Source: Alphaproteobacteria bacterium
Lineage (GTDB): Bacteria; Pseudomonadota; Alphaproteobacteria; JANQMY01
Assembly: GCA_028289425.1 (NCBI GenBank)
Contig: JANQPL010000003.1
Coordinates: forward strand, 1-64,000
DNA length: 64,000 nucleotides
Direction: 5' to 3'
The stretch's first letter is position 1. The number at the start of each line of letters is the position of its first letter. Under the pieces are notes generated by a model. That model was not told the DNA's origin, did no database searches, and was given only the letters and a program-made list of their open reading frames with translations. The position numbers and the translations under genes are program-made. This document shows positions 54,755 to 64,000 of the stretch, in pieces.

Positions 54755-55106
54755 GGCGGGCTCACATCTGTTGGCGGTTTGACGGACATCTTAAGGATCG
54801 CAGGCCGGTTGACAACGGCACCCGTCCAGTGGCGCCGGCCCCATACGCGAGTGCCAGCACCATCTCAAAAACGGTCTCGAGGAAGCTCAATTAGGCCGAT
54901 TGGACAAATTTATCATGTGAGATTGATCTCTTTCGTCATTCTCAGCCGCCTGGCCAGCTGTCACGGTTCTCTCACCGAAGCCTGGGTAACCCACCGCGTA
55001 TGACAACGGTGCGGTTGGGCAAGATCCGCCATCCCGCGGGGATCGGCGGGATGGCCGGGAGCCGATAACGCCGATAACAGGGGCGCGGCAAAAGAAGGGG
55101 GAGAAC
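54755..55106. other. upstream region of the TonB receptor gene with a hairpin
   Basis: A 350-bp stretch without a supported gene. A stem GCCATCCCG / CGGGATGGC (55028-55036 and 55047-55055) with a 10-base loop lies about 50 bp before the receptor start, in what would be its leader RNA. I looked for cobalamin- or other riboswitch-like conserved boxes and saw none. Confidence 0.45.
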
Positions 55107-57272
55107 ATGCTCAAGACTTATTGGAAAACGGCGCTGATGGGTTTTGTGGCCGCCGTCATCGCCTATCCCGGCGGGTCGGCCTCATTCGCCCAAACGAATA
55201 GCGGCATCGACGAAATTCTGGTGACGGCCGAAAAGCGCGAAGAACGCATTCCAGATCTGCCGATCGCCATTTCGGCTTATGGCGGTGAGGATCTGAATGC
55301 GGCCGGCGTGCAAGGCGTGCGCGACCTGACGCAGATCGCCCCCAGCCTCAATATCGGTGTGAAGGGCAGCGAAACTTTCATCACCATTCGGGGGATCGGT
55401 TCCGAAGTGGCCAGCATCGGATCGGAACCGGGTGTTACCGTGTCCCAGGATGGTGTGGTGCTTGCGCGTCATCTGTTCTTCAACGCGGACTTTTTGGACG
55501 TCAATCGGGTGGAGGTGTTGCGCGGGCCGCAAGGAACCATCAGTGGACGGAACGCTACCGGTGGTGCCATCAAAATCATTTCGAATGAGCCCACCGACGA
55601 GTTCGAATTGGGCGCCGATGTGACGGTGGGCAACTTCTCACGCTTTGCAAGCCGTGGCTTTGTGAGCGGCCCCATCGAAACCGATCGCGTGCGCGGCCGC
55701 TTCGCGTTCAGCACCGACAATGCTCAGGGGTGGCTGCTTGACCGGGGGCTGCGCCAAGAGCTGGGCAGTCGGCGCAATGTTCACATTCGCGGGTCGCTGG
55801 CGGTCGATTTTTCCGACAATTTCTCGGCGTTGGTCATCTTGGAAGGTGTGCGCGACCGGTCCCTGCCCCAAACGACCGTGAATATTGGGCGCGCCGATGC
55901 CGCCATCCCGTCCATTGGCGAGGTCTTGGGCGTGCCCGACGCGGATGTGGACAATCTCTCGATCTTCCAAAGTCAGGCGCGCGACCATGAAAAGGACATG
56001 TATGGCGCAACGCTGAGGCTCACCTGGGATCCGCTGCCGTCCACCACCATCACGTCGACCACCGCCTATCTGAAGCTCGACATTTTCGATGCCCAGGACA
56101 CGGACGGAACATTGGCGTCGCTGGGCGATTTTCCCTTTTGGAAGTGGGACATCTGGCAGATTTCCGAAGAGCTCACCCTGGTGTCGCAATTATCGGAACA
56201 GTTCGACCTGATCTTGGGCGGGCTGTATTTAAGGGAAAGCGCCGAACAGCCGCTCGAATTCGTGGCCACCACCTTGGGCATTCCGCCCGGGGCTTTCGTG
56301 GTCAACCCGGACCAGGATCTCAAAAGTTATTCCGCCTACGGTCAGATTAGATACCAGATCATCGAGCCGTTGCGCTTTTCCTTCGGCATTCGCTACACGC
56401 GCGATGAGAAGTCTTACTTCGAGGAGGGCATTCAATTTCTGCCGGTCAGCGGCGGCACCCAGGAATCCTGGTCATCCGTCACGCCGCGCTTTGCTTTGGA
56501 CTATGATCCGACCGACAATATTACGGTGTACGCGAACGTATCCCGGGGATTTAAGGCGGGCGGCATCAATACGCTCACGCTGGGCACAAACGTGTTCGAA
56601 CCGGAGACCGTCTGGAACTACGAAGGGGGCATCAAAGCCGGCTGGTTCAATGACCGCCTTCGTACGAGCATCGCGGGCTTTCATATGGATTACACCAACT
56701 TGCAACAACAGCTCTATGGGGCGGGTCCCTTTGGCGTGCCGGTGGCCACAGTAGTCAATGTTCCAAGCGCGGACATCAACGGCGTCGAAGTGGAACTGAA
56801 CGCAGCTCCTGTGGAAGGACTGGCGCTCGCCGCATCGGCAACATGGCTCGATGCAACGCTTGGCACCTTCACGTCGGTCGATCCGGCCGACAGCCTGGCC
56901 AAGACATTTACGGACAGCGATTTGCCCCGCGCGCCGGATTTTCAATTCGCCGTTTCCGGTGAATACACCCACCCGCTTGGCAATTTCGCCATGGGGTCGG
57001 TGCGGGCCGACTTTAGCTGGCGCGACGATCAATTCTTCACCATCTTCAACACACCGTTGAGCCGGCAGAATGCCTATGGCTTGCTTAATCTGAATGTGGG
57101 TGTGGAATCTTTCGACGGCGATTGGGCCATCAACGTGTTTGGCCGGAACGTTACCGACAAGCGTTATTTCGAGAATGGCTTCATTTCGCCCATATTGCCG
57201 GGGACACCCATGAACCTTGCCAGCATTGGCGAACCAAGAACCTTCGGCGCCACGTTCTCATATCGTTACTAG
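55107..57272 (+). CDS. TonB-dependent outer-membrane receptor
   Basis: 721 residues with a signal peptide (ALMGFVAAVIAYPGGSASFAQ), a TonB-box-like EILVTAEKREE, and the plug domain including LTQIAPSLNIG, TIRGIGSEVASIGSEPGVTV and RVEVLRGPQGTISGRNATGGAI. The barrel follows and ends GATFSYRY with the terminal aromatic used for outer-membrane insertion. It belongs to the group that often takes up aromatic, terpene or lipid-like compounds rather than siderophores, but the ligand is unknown. A strong site AAGGGGGAG precedes ATG 55107. A terminator follows, and then genes for a serine hydrolase and an AraC regulator. Confidence 0.93.
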   Translation: MLKTYWKTALMGFVAAVIAYPGGSASFAQTNSGIDEILVTAEKREERIPDLPIAISAYGGEDLNAAGVQGVRDLTQIAPSLNIGVKGSETFITIRGIGSEVASIGSEPGVTVSQDGVVLARHLFFNADFLDVNRVEVLRGPQGTISGRNATGGAIKIISNEPTDEFELGADVTVGNFSRFASRGFVSGPIETDRVRGRFAFSTDNAQGWLLDRGLRQELGSRRNVHIRGSLAVDFSDNFSALVILEGVRDRSLPQTTVNIGRADAAIPSIGEVLGVPDADVDNLSIFQSQARDHEKDMYGATLRLTWDPLPSTTITSTTAYLKLDIFDAQDTDGTLASLGDFPFWKWDIWQISEELTLVSQLSEQFDLILGGLYLRESAEQPLEFVATTLGIPPGAFVVNPDQDLKSYSAYGQIRYQIIEPLRFSFGIRYTRDEKSYFEEGIQFLPVSGGTQESWSSVTPRFALDYDPTDNITVYANVSRGFKAGGINTLTLGTNVFEPETVWNYEGGIKAGWFNDRLRTSIAGFHMDYTNLQQQLYGAGPFGVPVATVVNVPSADINGVEVELNAAPVEGLALAASATWLDATLGTFTSVDPADSLAKTFTDSDLPRAPDFQFAVSGEYTHPLGNFAMGSVRADFSWRDDQFFTIFNTPLSRQNAYGLLNLNVGVESFDGDWAINVFGRNVTDKRYFENGFISPILPGTPMNLASIGEPRTFGATFSYRY

Positions 57273-57291
57273 TTAATTTCCTCCCATTGTG

Positions 57292-57322
57292 GCGGTAGGC
57301 TTCGGCCTACCGCTCTTTTTTT
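57292..57322 (+). terminator. rho-independent terminator after the TonB receptor
   Basis: GCGGTAGGC, loop TTCG and GCCTACCGC, then TCTTTTTTT: a textbook terminator 20 bp after the stop codon. The end of the T run is directly followed by the GGAG site of the next gene. Confidence 0.93.
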
Positions 57323-57335
57323 GGAGACCTGCCTG

Positions 57336-58502
57336 ATGGGCATTCACGGCATATGCACTGACAGATTTGAGGCGGTGTACGACACTTTCGAAAGAAGCTT
57401 CCGGGGCGACCCGGATGATATGCGCACCGAGTTAGGGGCCGCCTTGTCAGTGACCTACCAAGGCGAGACCGTTGTCGATCTTTGGGGCGGCTATGCGGAC
57501 GAAGACCGCAAGGTGCCCTGGTCCGAAGACACGATCGTCTGTGTGCAGTCTGTGGGAAAGGGCATTCTGGCCACATGTGCCGCGATTTTGGCCGATCGCG
57601 GGGAGCTGGACGTAGATCGGCCCGTCGCCCATTATTGGCCCGACTTCGCAAAGAAGGGTAAGGCGCAACTGCCGGTGCGCTGGGCCCTTTCCCATCAGAT
57701 CGGCATGCCCGCCTGGGAAAATCCGGAAAAAGGCATGGCATATGATTGGGAGTGGGCAACATCCGCCTTGGCGGAAAGCGCGCCGGACCTTGCCCCCGGC
57801 ACCTCCCACGCCTATCATCCGTATACCTATGGCTTTTTAGTAGGCGAAGTGATCCGCAGAATAACCGGTATGCCGGTGGAACAGTTTCTTGATGAAGAGC
57901 TGACAGGCAAACTCAACATCGACTTTTCATACGGTGCGAGGGCGCAAAACGCCGGCCGCATCGCAACCTTCTCCCGGTTGCGCCACGGCGATAATGTGGC
58001 GGCTGGCGAAGCAGGCGCGCCGCGGGAATATGCCGACATCATGCGCCGCACCATCGACGTCCTAGACGACGACGAAGACTACAACAGCTCAAAATGGCGG
58101 GGCGCCGTGATCCCGGCGGCCAACGGACACACCAACGCACGCGCGCTTGCGCAGCTCTACACCATGCTCGCACAGAACGGGCAGATCGACGGCACGCGCA
58201 TACTATCCGAGGCCGCGATCGATCATGCGACGGAGCGCCAATGGGGCGGACCGGACCTGATCATTCCGGCCCACACAAATGTGGCGCTGGGCTTCATGCT
58301 CAATTGTCCGTCTTATTATGCCGGACCAAACCCCCGAACATTCGGCCATGCGGGTCTTGGCGGCGCCTATGGCTTTGCCGACCGGGAAAACCGCCTCGCT
58401 TTCGGCTATACGCCAAACAAGATCTGGCTGGGAGAGAAAGTGGAAACCGGTCGGCGTTGCGATGCCCTGGTCAAAGCTGTGTATGATTGCCTTGAATCTT
58501 GA
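57336..58502 (+). CDS. beta-lactamase-family serine hydrolase (EstB-like)
   Basis: 388 residues from ATG 57336 with GGAG upstream; the TTG at 57321 lies in the terminator T run and is not a start. The class-C-like site is SVGK (Ser72, Lys75) in the family position, with YHPYTYG as the Tyr motif and HAGLGGAYG near the C-terminus in place of the KTG triad. There is no signal peptide, so it is more probably a cytoplasmic esterase than a beta-lactamase. It is followed by an AraC regulator gene whose start is 41 bp downstream. Confidence 0.88.
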   Translation: MGIHGICTDRFEAVYDTFERSFRGDPDDMRTELGAALSVTYQGETVVDLWGGYADEDRKVPWSEDTIVCVQSVGKGILATCAAILADRGELDVDRPVAHYWPDFAKKGKAQLPVRWALSHQIGMPAWENPEKGMAYDWEWATSALAESAPDLAPGTSHAYHPYTYGFLVGEVIRRITGMPVEQFLDEELTGKLNIDFSYGARAQNAGRIATFSRLRHGDNVAAGEAGAPREYADIMRRTIDVLDDDEDYNSSKWRGAVIPAANGHTNARALAQLYTMLAQNGQIDGTRILSEAAIDHATERQWGGPDLIIPAHTNVALGFMLNCPSYYAGPNPRTFGHAGLGGAYGFADRENRLAFGYTPNKIWLGEKVETGRRCDALVKAVYDCLES

Positions 58503-58543
58503 CGGTGGGGTCCAAACCCCGCGACGATCTTAAAAGGTACGCC

Positions 58544-59587
58544 ATGAGTGATGGCCACGGACTCAGCATTACCAAAACACTGACCGTGACACGCGAACAC
58601 TTGTTGAGTCACGTGGTCGGCGCCCAATCCTGTGGGCTGGACCTGGGCCCCCTGTATGAACGCGCCGGGGTTTCCGAAGAGCAACTGGAAAATCCCCATT
58701 CGCGCTACCCTTACGATAGCCTCAGCCGGTTACGCATGGATATCTGCCGCATCTTGGATGATGAGAATGCAGGATTTCTCGTGCGTGCCGCCCCGTGGGG
58801 CTCCACCGTCATGTTCTGCGAAGCCATTACGTCCAGCAGAACCCTGCGGGAAGTGCTCACGCGCTACCAGCGGCAAACCAATATCCTCGCTGAAGAAGTC
58901 CACGCGGAATTCATCGAAAGCCCCTACACCTCTTCCTTCAACTTCTACTTCGAGAACAGGAAGCAAATCGACGACCGTGCGGAGATTGAAGCACGATTGT
59001 CGTTCCTGCTCAGCTTTACCCTTTGGCTATCCGGCGGGCGCTTTCGCGCCAACAAGATCAATCTGGCTTTTCCTATAGTTTCGTATGCGGATGATTATTG
59101 CTACATCAATCCGGTGACGCATGTGTTCGGTCACCAAATCAACGGGATAGAGTTTGACACGAGCCTGCTGCGCGAACCGGTGCGCCAACCGCCCCGCGCA
59201 CTCAAACAGTTTCTATCGAACCATTTGTCCTATTTGATCGACGAAAACCTGAAGCTCGGCAACATTGTAGAGCGCGTGAAGCGGGTGATTTCCGCAAGCG
59301 CCGGCATTGCGCCCACACTAGAGACAGTCTCGGGGGCGCTGCGCATGGCGCCAACCACTTTGCGCCGTCGCTTGCGGGAAGAAGGCGCGTCCTTCCAGCG
59401 GCTCAAGGACGAGATCCGCATGGCCAAAGCCATCCATTATCTGAAGGACAAAAAACTCACGGTTGCCGAAACCGCTGAGCTCACCGGGTTTGCCGATCCC
59501 GCCTCGTTCAGCCGCGCCTTCAAGGAATGGACGGGCATCAGTCCGAGAAACTACGAGGAATCGCACAACGCAACTGTGGGAGCGTAG
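58544..59587 (+). CDS. AraC-family transcriptional regulator
   Basis: 347 residues from ATG 58544, preceded by AAGGT. The first two thirds form the domain found in OruR/ArgR-like AraC proteins (LGPLYERAGVSEEQLENPHSR; GRFRANKINLAFP), which senses small ligands. The C-terminal double HTH reads ETVSGALRMAPTTLRRRLREEG, then VAETAELTGFADPASFSRAFKEWTGISP. It probably controls the adjacent serine hydrolase and perhaps the TonB receptor. The ligand is unknown. Confidence 0.9.
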   Translation: MSDGHGLSITKTLTVTREHLLSHVVGAQSCGLDLGPLYERAGVSEEQLENPHSRYPYDSLSRLRMDICRILDDENAGFLVRAAPWGSTVMFCEAITSSRTLREVLTRYQRQTNILAEEVHAEFIESPYTSSFNFYFENRKQIDDRAEIEARLSFLLSFTLWLSGGRFRANKINLAFPIVSYADDYCYINPVTHVFGHQINGIEFDTSLLREPVRQPPRALKQFLSNHLSYLIDENLKLGNIVERVKRVISASAGIAPTLETVSGALRMAPTTLRRRLREEGASFQRLKDEIRMAKAIHYLKDKKLTVAETAELTGFADPASFSRAFKEWTGISPRNYEESHNATVGA

Positions 59588-59611
59588 ATCGTGGTACTCC
59601 CTATTGCCGGA

Positions 59612-59899
59612 CTATAGTGACAGGTCTGGATCTTGCCTGCCAAGAATGCGGGAAATCACGACGCCATCATCGGTGATCCGATAATAGATGGAATGGCTTT
59701 TGTAAACGCAGCGGCGGTATCCGACTCGAATATCGTCAACGGCAGGCCAGCGCAACGGCTGTTCCGCAATACTGGAAAACCGTTCATTGAGTTCATCGCG
59801 GAAGTCCAGCGCTTGTGCAAGACCAAACTGATCGATGCCAAAATCAAAAATGCGATCAAGATCGTCGTCGGCAGCCCGGGAGAGCTTATAGGTCGCCAT
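59612..59899 (-). CDS. parE: ParE/RelE-type toxin
   Basis: 95 residues. KLSRAADDDLDRIFDFGIDQFG, LNERFSSIAEQPLRW and RRCVYKSHSIYYRITDDGVVISRILGRQD are the three conserved parts of the ParE/RelE fold. ParE toxins poison DNA gyrase. The conserved GYRR and the final RILGRQD are as in ParE proteins. Its start overlaps the end of the antitoxin gene by 14 bp, the usual order of antitoxin first. Confidence 0.9.
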   Translation of the reverse strand: MATYKLSRAADDDLDRIFDFGIDQFGLAQALDFRDELNERFSSIAEQPLRWPAVDDIRVGYRRCVYKSHSIYYRITDDGVVISRILGRQDPDLSL

Positions 59900-60143
59900 T
59901 CTTGCGCTTCCGGTCGATCACGGACTGCATGATCTGATCCGGTGTTCTATCGCTTATTCCGCTTTTTTCACCTTCAATCAAGGCTGCACGAATGGTTTCA
60001 ATTTCTTCCTGCTTTTCCTGATCGCGACGAATGAGATCGCGTAAATACTCACTGTCCGTCGCATATCTTCCAGTAGCCACTTGGGATTTCACCCATTCGT
60101 CGTTTTGATCCGTAATGGAATACGTCTTCTTAACCAGGCCCAT
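59886..60143 (-). CDS. parD: ParD/CopG-type antitoxin
   Basis: 85 residues. The N-terminal ribbon-helix-helix is seen in KKTYSITDQNDEWVKSQVATGRYATDSEYLRDLIR, which should bind the promoter DNA. The C-terminal ISDRTPDQIMQSVIDRKR would wrap the toxin. It overlaps the parE start. The pair is autoregulated in this family, and a promoter is visible upstream (60179-60206). Confidence 0.9.
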   Translation of the reverse strand: MGLVKKTYSITDQNDEWVKSQVATGRYATDSEYLRDLIRRDQEKQEEIETIRAALIEGEKSGISDRTPDQIMQSVIDRKRKNGDL

Positions 60144-60178
60144 GGCGCTCCAACTCGATGAGTGTCGAAAGGTCGTAA

Positions 60179-60206
60179 ATTATACCACTTTTATCATACC
60201 AGTGAA
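60179..60206 (-). promoter_or_regulatory. promoter of parDE
   Basis: On the minus strand TATAAT (60184-60179) is preceded by TG two bases before it, an extended -10, and by TTCACT (60206-60201) at a 16-base spacing as -35. The CACT/AGTG symmetry across the spacer may be part of the ParD operator. Confidence 0.7.
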
Positions 60207-60256
60207 CCCGAATGTGACGTCTGGATTCAACGACTTAATGGACGAAGCTTTGGGGT

Positions 60257-61069
60257 TTATTCCGTCAGCGCGTGATTAAGGGGTCCGTGGCCGCTGCCAA
60301 GGCCGGGGGCCAGGCGGATAGCCTCATGCACATAGTCGCGGGCGCGGGTCACCGCATCGGTGAGCGGTAGGCCTTGGGCAAGTCCCGTTGCGATCGCTGA
60401 CGCAAGGGTACACCCGGTGCCGTGGGTGTGAGGCGTGTCGATACGAGGGGACGAGAACACTTCCATCGTTTCCTTTGTGGCCAGCACATCGAACAGCTCG
60501 TCGCCTGGCAGGTGCCCGCCTTTGAGCAGCACTGCGTCGCAATCGAACATCAACAGGGTGCCGGCCGCCTGCTTCATTTGAGCGAGCGAGGTGATATTTG
60601 TACCCAGCAACTGTTCCGCTTCCGGAATATTTGGTGTGATCAGGGTGGCGTCGGGGAGGAGCGCCGATTTGAGAGCATCGACCGCGTCATCGGGCGTCAA
60701 CACCGCGCCGCCCTTTGCCACCATGACCGGGTCGACCACCAGGGCTGCGTCACTGGCATGTTCGTCGATGGTCTTGGCCACCGTTTCGATGATTTCCGCC
60801 GACGGCAGCATGCCGGTCTTGATGGCATCGGCGCCGATATCGCTGAGCACGGCGCCGATTTGAGCGGCAACAACATCCGCCGGCACGGGCATAACGTCAG
60901 TCACGCCCTTTGTGTTCTGAACCGTCAGCGCCGTTATGGCGCTTGCCCCATAGGCGCCCAGCATGGTGATGGTTTTGATATCGCCCTGGATCCCGGCTCC
61001 GCCGCCCGAGTCGGACCCGGCAATGGTCAGCACACGGCCTTTCGGCCCGCCGCCGGCCGCGTCCGTCAA
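60257..61069 (-). CDS. thiD: hydroxymethylpyrimidine/phosphomethylpyrimidine kinase
   Basis: 270 residues. It phosphorylates HMP and HMP-P in thiamine synthesis. [19 protein letters not shown] at the start, the GLLPSAEI-like [30 protein letters not shown] and [16 protein letters not shown] are all conserved ThiD features, the last being the anion hole. It starts with TTG at 61069 in a TTGA overlap with the end of glmM, so it depends on translation of glmM. No thiamine riboswitch is visible. Confidence 0.93.
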   Translation of the reverse strand: MTDAAGGGPKGRVLTIAGSDSGGGAGIQGDIKTITMLGAYGASAITALTVQNTKGVTDVMPVPADVVAAQIGAVLSDIGADAIKTGMLPSAEIIETVAKTIDEHASDAALVVDPVMVAKGGAVLTPDDAVDALKSALLPDATLITPNIPEAEQLLGTNITSLAQMKQAAGTLLMFDCDAVLLKGGHLPGDELFDVLATKETMEVFSSPRIDTPHTHGTGCTLASAIATGLAQGLPLTDAVTRARDYVHEAIRLAPGLGSGHGPLNHALTE

Positions 61070-62412
61070 GCGCAGGCCTGTTCGAGCACCGTGACGATGT
61101 CGCCCACAACGGCTTTGACCATGGCTTCGTCATCCCCTTCCGCCATCACACGGATCAAAGGTTCGGTGCCGGATTTGCGGATGACCAGACGCCCCGTATC
61201 GCCTAGGCGCGCCTTCCCGTCATCGATTACTTTCTTGACGCTTTTTTCTTCAAGGGGCTTGCCCTTCTTGTACCGCACATTTTCCAAAAGCTGCGGCACG
61301 GGCTCGAACAGATTGAGGATTTCGCTGGCAGGCTTGCCGCTGCCGGCAATCACCGCCAGCACCTGTAGCGCGGCAATGATGCCGTCGCCCGTGGTGGTGA
61401 AATCGCTCAAGATGATGTGGCCCGATTGTTCGCCGCCCACATTGTAGCCGGCCTCGCGCATGCGCTCGACCACATAGCGGTCGCCCACTTGGGTGCGTTC
61501 GAATTTGAGTTTCATATCGTTGATGAAACGCTCAAGCCCCAAATTCGACATGACCGTACCCACCACACCGTCCGCAGACAGAATGCCGTCATTGGCCCAG
61601 GATTTGGTGACGAGACCAATCAATTGATCGCCGTCCACCAGCCGGCCTTGTTCGTCAGCTATCAGCACCCGGTCCGCATCGCCATCAAGCGCAATCCCCA
61701 AATCGGCCCGGGTCTCGCGCACTTTGGCGCACATGGTCTGGGTCGCGGTCGAGCCGCAATCAAGATTGATGTTGAGGCCGTTGGGGTCGACGCCCACGGA
61801 AATTACTTCGGCCCCCAGCTCCCACAATACGGCCGGTGCGACCTTGTAGGCCGCGCCATTGGCGCAGTCGACAACGATGCGCAGCCCATCCAGGCGCAAA
61901 TTCTTCGGAAACGTCCGCTTGGCAAATTCGATGTAGCGCGCCTGCGCATCGTCGATCCGCTTTGCCCGGCCGATTTCCTTGGACGCGGCCAGACCGTCTT
62001 CCAGTTTGCCGTCCATGAGGGCCTCGATTTCGAGCTCCACGGAATCGGAAAGCTTGTAGCCGTCCGGACCGAAAAGCTTGATGCCGTTGTCGTGAAACGC
62101 ATTGTGGGAGGCAGAAATCATCACCCCCAAATCGGCGCGCAAGGAGCGCGTGAGCATGGCCACCGCCGGTGTCGGCAACGGTCCGAACAGGAACACGTCC
62201 ATGCCGGCGGAGGTGAAACCGCCCGTCAGCGCATATTCGATCATGTAGCCGGACAGGCGCGTATCCTTGCCGATCACCACCCGGTGGCGGTGATCGCCGC
62301 GCTTGAAATAGCGCCCGGCCGCATGGCCCACGCGCAGCGCCGTTTCCGCCGTCATGGGCGCTGCGTTGGCTTTTCCCCGAATACCGTCCGTGCCGAAATA
62401 TTTGCGGCTCAT
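61066..62412 (-). CDS. glmM: phosphoglucosamine mutase
   Basis: 448 residues from ATG 62412 with AAGAGGG upstream. It converts glucosamine-6-phosphate to glucosamine-1-phosphate for peptidoglycan and LPS. The catalytic phosphoserine is in [17 protein letters not shown], the metal-binding loop is [10 protein letters not shown], and the sugar-binding EQSGHII and the phosphate-binding [12 protein letters not shown] are all present. It lies between folP and thiD on the minus strand, the order common in alphaproteobacteria. Confidence 0.95.
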   Translation of the reverse strand: MSRKYFGTDGIRGKANAAPMTAETALRVGHAAGRYFKRGDHRHRVVIGKDTRLSGYMIEYALTGGFTSAGMDVFLFGPLPTPAVAMLTRSLRADLGVMISASHNAFHDNGIKLFGPDGYKLSDSVELEIEALMDGKLEDGLAASKEIGRAKRIDDAQARYIEFAKRTFPKNLRLDGLRIVVDCANGAAYKVAPAVLWELGAEVISVGVDPNGLNINLDCGSTATQTMCAKVRETRADLGIALDGDADRVLIADEQGRLVDGDQLIGLVTKSWANDGILSADGVVGTVMSNLGLERFINDMKLKFERTQVGDRYVVERMREAGYNVGGEQSGHIILSDFTTTGDGIIAALQVLAVIAGSGKPASEILNLFEPVPQLLENVRYKKGKPLEEKSVKKVIDDGKARLGDTGRLVIRKSGTEPLIRVMAEGDDEAMVKAVVGDIVTVLEQACA

Positions 62413-62438
62413 ACCCTCTTCCCTCTTCCGTCCCGATC

Positions 62439-63290
62439 TTAACCGCTTGCCGGGTCGTGGATCGGCGGCAATTGCCCTAGAGCAGACCATATTTTCAACC
62501 CGTCGCGCAACGCGGCCGGATCGTGTGTACGGATAAAATCGGCGCCCTGGGCGGTAACGAACAATTCCGTTGCTAGGCTGGCGGACGCCATCTCGCTTAA
62601 CGGGCGGCCGGTGACCTTTCGCAGAAAAGACTTGCGGGAGACCGACACCAGAATGGGCAGATCGTATCGTTTCCGCAACCGGCCAAGGTTTCGCAACACC
62701 TCGAAGGACACTTCCATATCCGTGCCTAAGAAGAACCCCATTCCTGGGTCCAAAATAAGGCGGTTTCGGTTAATGCGAGCTTGTTCGAGGGCCGCCAGCC
62801 GGTCATCGAAAAACCGCTCAATCCGGCCCCAAATCTCTTGCGGAGAGGTGTCCACAAGGGCAGCCGGCCCACGCTGCTGCACCGCATGCATCACAACAAG
62901 CTTTGCTGGCGCATCCGCCAGCTCCGGGTAGAAGCCGGGATCGGCAAATCCTTGAATGTCATTGAGATAGGCCACGCCCTGGCTCAAGGCGTAACGCTGG
63001 GTTTCCGTTTGAAATGTGTCGATGGACACCGGAATGCCCGCTGCCGCAAAGGCGCCAAGGACGGGTGTAATCCGCTCGATCTCTTCCTTGGCGCTCACCG
63101 GTTTGGAGTTGGGGTGGCTTGAGGCAGGCCCCACATCCAGCACGTCGGCGCCCGCTTCCATAAGGGCATGCCCATGGGCAACGGCTTTGTCGAAATCAAG
63201 ATACCGGCCGCCGTCGGAGAACGAATCTTCCGTAATATTCAGTATGCCGAATATATTCGGGTACGGCACATCGGATTTACGGATCGCCAC
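62439..63290 (-). CDS. folP: dihydropteroate synthase
   Basis: 283 residues starting with GTG 63290. It joins p-aminobenzoate to the pterin diphosphate in folate synthesis. [16 protein letters not shown] (pterin and loop 1), [16 protein letters not shown] (loop 2), [24 protein letters not shown] and [14 protein letters not shown] make up the family signature. DGGRYLD is followed by the expected barrel. The gene follows ftsH by 26 bp and precedes glmM by 26 bp, so it is part of one operon. Confidence 0.93.
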   Translation of the reverse strand: MAIRKSDVPYPNIFGILNITEDSFSDGGRYLDFDKAVAHGHALMEAGADVLDVGPASSHPNSKPVSAKEEIERITPVLGAFAAAGIPVSIDTFQTETQRYALSQGVAYLNDIQGFADPGFYPELADAPAKLVVMHAVQQRGPAALVDTSPQEIWGRIERFFDDRLAALEQARINRNRLILDPGMGFFLGTDMEVSFEVLRNLGRLRKRYDLPILVSVSRKSFLRKVTGRPLSEMASASLATELFVTAQGADFIRTHDPAALRDGLKIWSALGQLPPIHDPASG

Positions 63291-63316
63291 TGCCCCGCAC
63301 CCCGGCCCGCGAACAG

Positions 63317-64000
63317 TTAGCTCGGCTGTGGTTCCGGATTGCCGCCAATGCCGCCCGTTTTGGGCTTACCCGCACTCGGCACAGCCGATGTAGGGGGTGG
63401 CGGTGTGGCTTCCGGTTCGTCGAAAACATCTCGATCCGGTTTTTCGCCGCGCAGCAGGCCCATGATTTCTTCGCCGGAAAGAGTTTCGTATTCGAGCAAC
63501 CCTTTGGCCAGCGCATGAAGATCGTCGATATGCTCGGTCAAGATCGTCCGTGCACTGTCATATCCGGCCTGCACGAGGCGTTTGATTTCCATATCGATCT
63601 TACGCGCCGTTTCTTCGGACATGTTCTGCTGCCGGGACACCGAATGGCCCAAGAAAACTTCTTCCTGATTGTCGCCATAGGCTAAGGGGCCAAGTTCTTC
63701 GCTCAAGCCCCATTGGGTGACCATGGCGCGCGCCAGGCCGGTGGCTTGCTTGATGTCGGACGATGCGCCGGACGTGACTTTGTCGTAGCCGAAGATCAAT
63801 TCTTCCGCGACGCGGCCGCCCATCATAATGGCCAATTCCGACGTCATCTGTTCCCGGGACTTGGACAGTTGATCCGCTTCGGGCAATTGCATGACCATAC
63901 CCAGTGCCCGGCCGCGCGGGATGATCGTTGCCTTGTGCACGGGGTGGGCCGCCGGCACGTTAAGCGCCACCAACGCATGCCCGCCTTCGTGATAAGCGGT
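63317..64000 (-). CDS. ftsH: ATP-dependent zinc metalloprotease FtsH, C-terminal part
   Basis: Only the last 227 residues are inside the window; the AAA domain and membrane anchor lie beyond the right edge. The visible part begins [14 protein letters not shown], whose HExxH-type HEGGH binds the catalytic zinc, and continues with [33 protein letters not shown] and [10 protein letters not shown], which supplies the third metal ligand region. The C-terminus is Pro-rich. FtsH degrades membrane and regulatory proteins at the inner membrane. Confidence 0.95.
   Translation of the reverse strand, partial: TAYHEGGHALVALNVPAAHPVHKATIIPRGRALGMVMQLPEADQLSKSREQMTSELAIMMGGRVAEELIFGYDKVTSGASSDIKQATGLARAMVTQWGLSEELGPLAYGDNQEEVFLGHSVSRQQNMSEETARKIDMEIKRLVQAGYDSARTILTEHIDDLHALAKGLLEYETLSGEEIMGLLRGEKPDRDVFDEPEATPPPPTSAVPSAGKPKTGGIGGNPEPQPS

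Noticed and set aside
54755-55106. Riboswitch before the TonB receptor
   Set aside because: Only a simple hairpin is present; conserved boxes of cobalamin or other known riboswitches were not seen.
60422-62442. Two 341-residue plus-strand open frames over thiD and glmM
   Set aside because: Both are shadows of the well-conserved minus-strand enzymes.

Overview
The window looks like a chromosomal segment of a GC-rich alphaproteobacterium, probably marine or environmental. Evidence: the block ftsH-folP-glmM-thiD, a TauE/SafE permease paired with an alphaproteobacterial TM protein (TIGR02186 type), a PodJ-like polarity protein, a MerR/LiuR-type regulator beside a beta-oxidation operon, and many alpha/beta hydrolases, acyl-CoA dehydrogenases and hotdog thioesterases. 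A Parvibaculum/Rhodobiaceae-like or Kordiimonadales-like host is possible, but I cannot place it further. I saw no rRNA, tRNA, CRISPR array, prophage or recognisable transposase.

Layout. 0-1.2 kb: two alpha/beta hydrolases, the first cut by the window edge. 1.8-6.9 kb: DUF547 protein, GT87-like and GT2 glycosyltransferases, acyltransferase and EamA permease. 6.8-8.8 kb: tetR-DUF427-phzF operon, divergent from two overlapping thioesterase genes and a MATE exporter (8.9-11.2 kb). 11.2-16.5 kb: pyrD and DUF952, then a COG0523 GTPase, an amidohydrolase and an alpha/beta hydrolase. 18.8-26.1 kb: a fatty-acid operon (fadB, fadA, two acyl-CoA dehydrogenases, MerR regulator with a perfect palindromic operator). 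26.2-30.4 kb: CAP lipoprotein, PodJ-like protein, TauE/TIGR02186 pair. 30.4-33.8 kb: pdeM and the lhr-type helicase of the ligase-associated DNA repair set; the exonuclease and ATP-dependent ligase of the same set lie at 51.0-53.6 kb. 34.6-44.6 kb: SDR, an AT-rich DUF2971 gene, esterase, HxlR regulator, acyl-CoA dehydrogenase, a large RND pump and RidA. 44.8-47.3 kb: membrane proteins around a tyrosinase encoded as two overlapping genes. 47.5-53.6 kb: lipocalin, S49 peptidase, DUF4336, exonuclease and ligase. 53.7-54.8 kb: a thioredoxin-fold gene with an in-frame UGA. 55.1-60.1 kb: TonB receptor, serine hydrolase, AraC regulator, ParDE toxin-antitoxin. 60.3-64.0 kb: thiD, glmM, folP, ftsH.

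The most notable observation is the gene at 53723-54754 on the minus strand. One continuous frame of 343 residues is interrupted by a single UGA exactly where a thioredoxin-like active site should have its first cysteine (SW-UGA-GC). A perfect 7-bp hairpin with a GGU loop begins 14 nt after the UGA, as expected for a bacterial SECIS. I interpret it as a selenoprotein.

Other structure includes several dispersed hairpin repeat families whose stems differ between copies by compensatory base changes, a bicistronic tyrosinase flanked by a duplicated gene end, and the split DNA-ligase-associated repair set.
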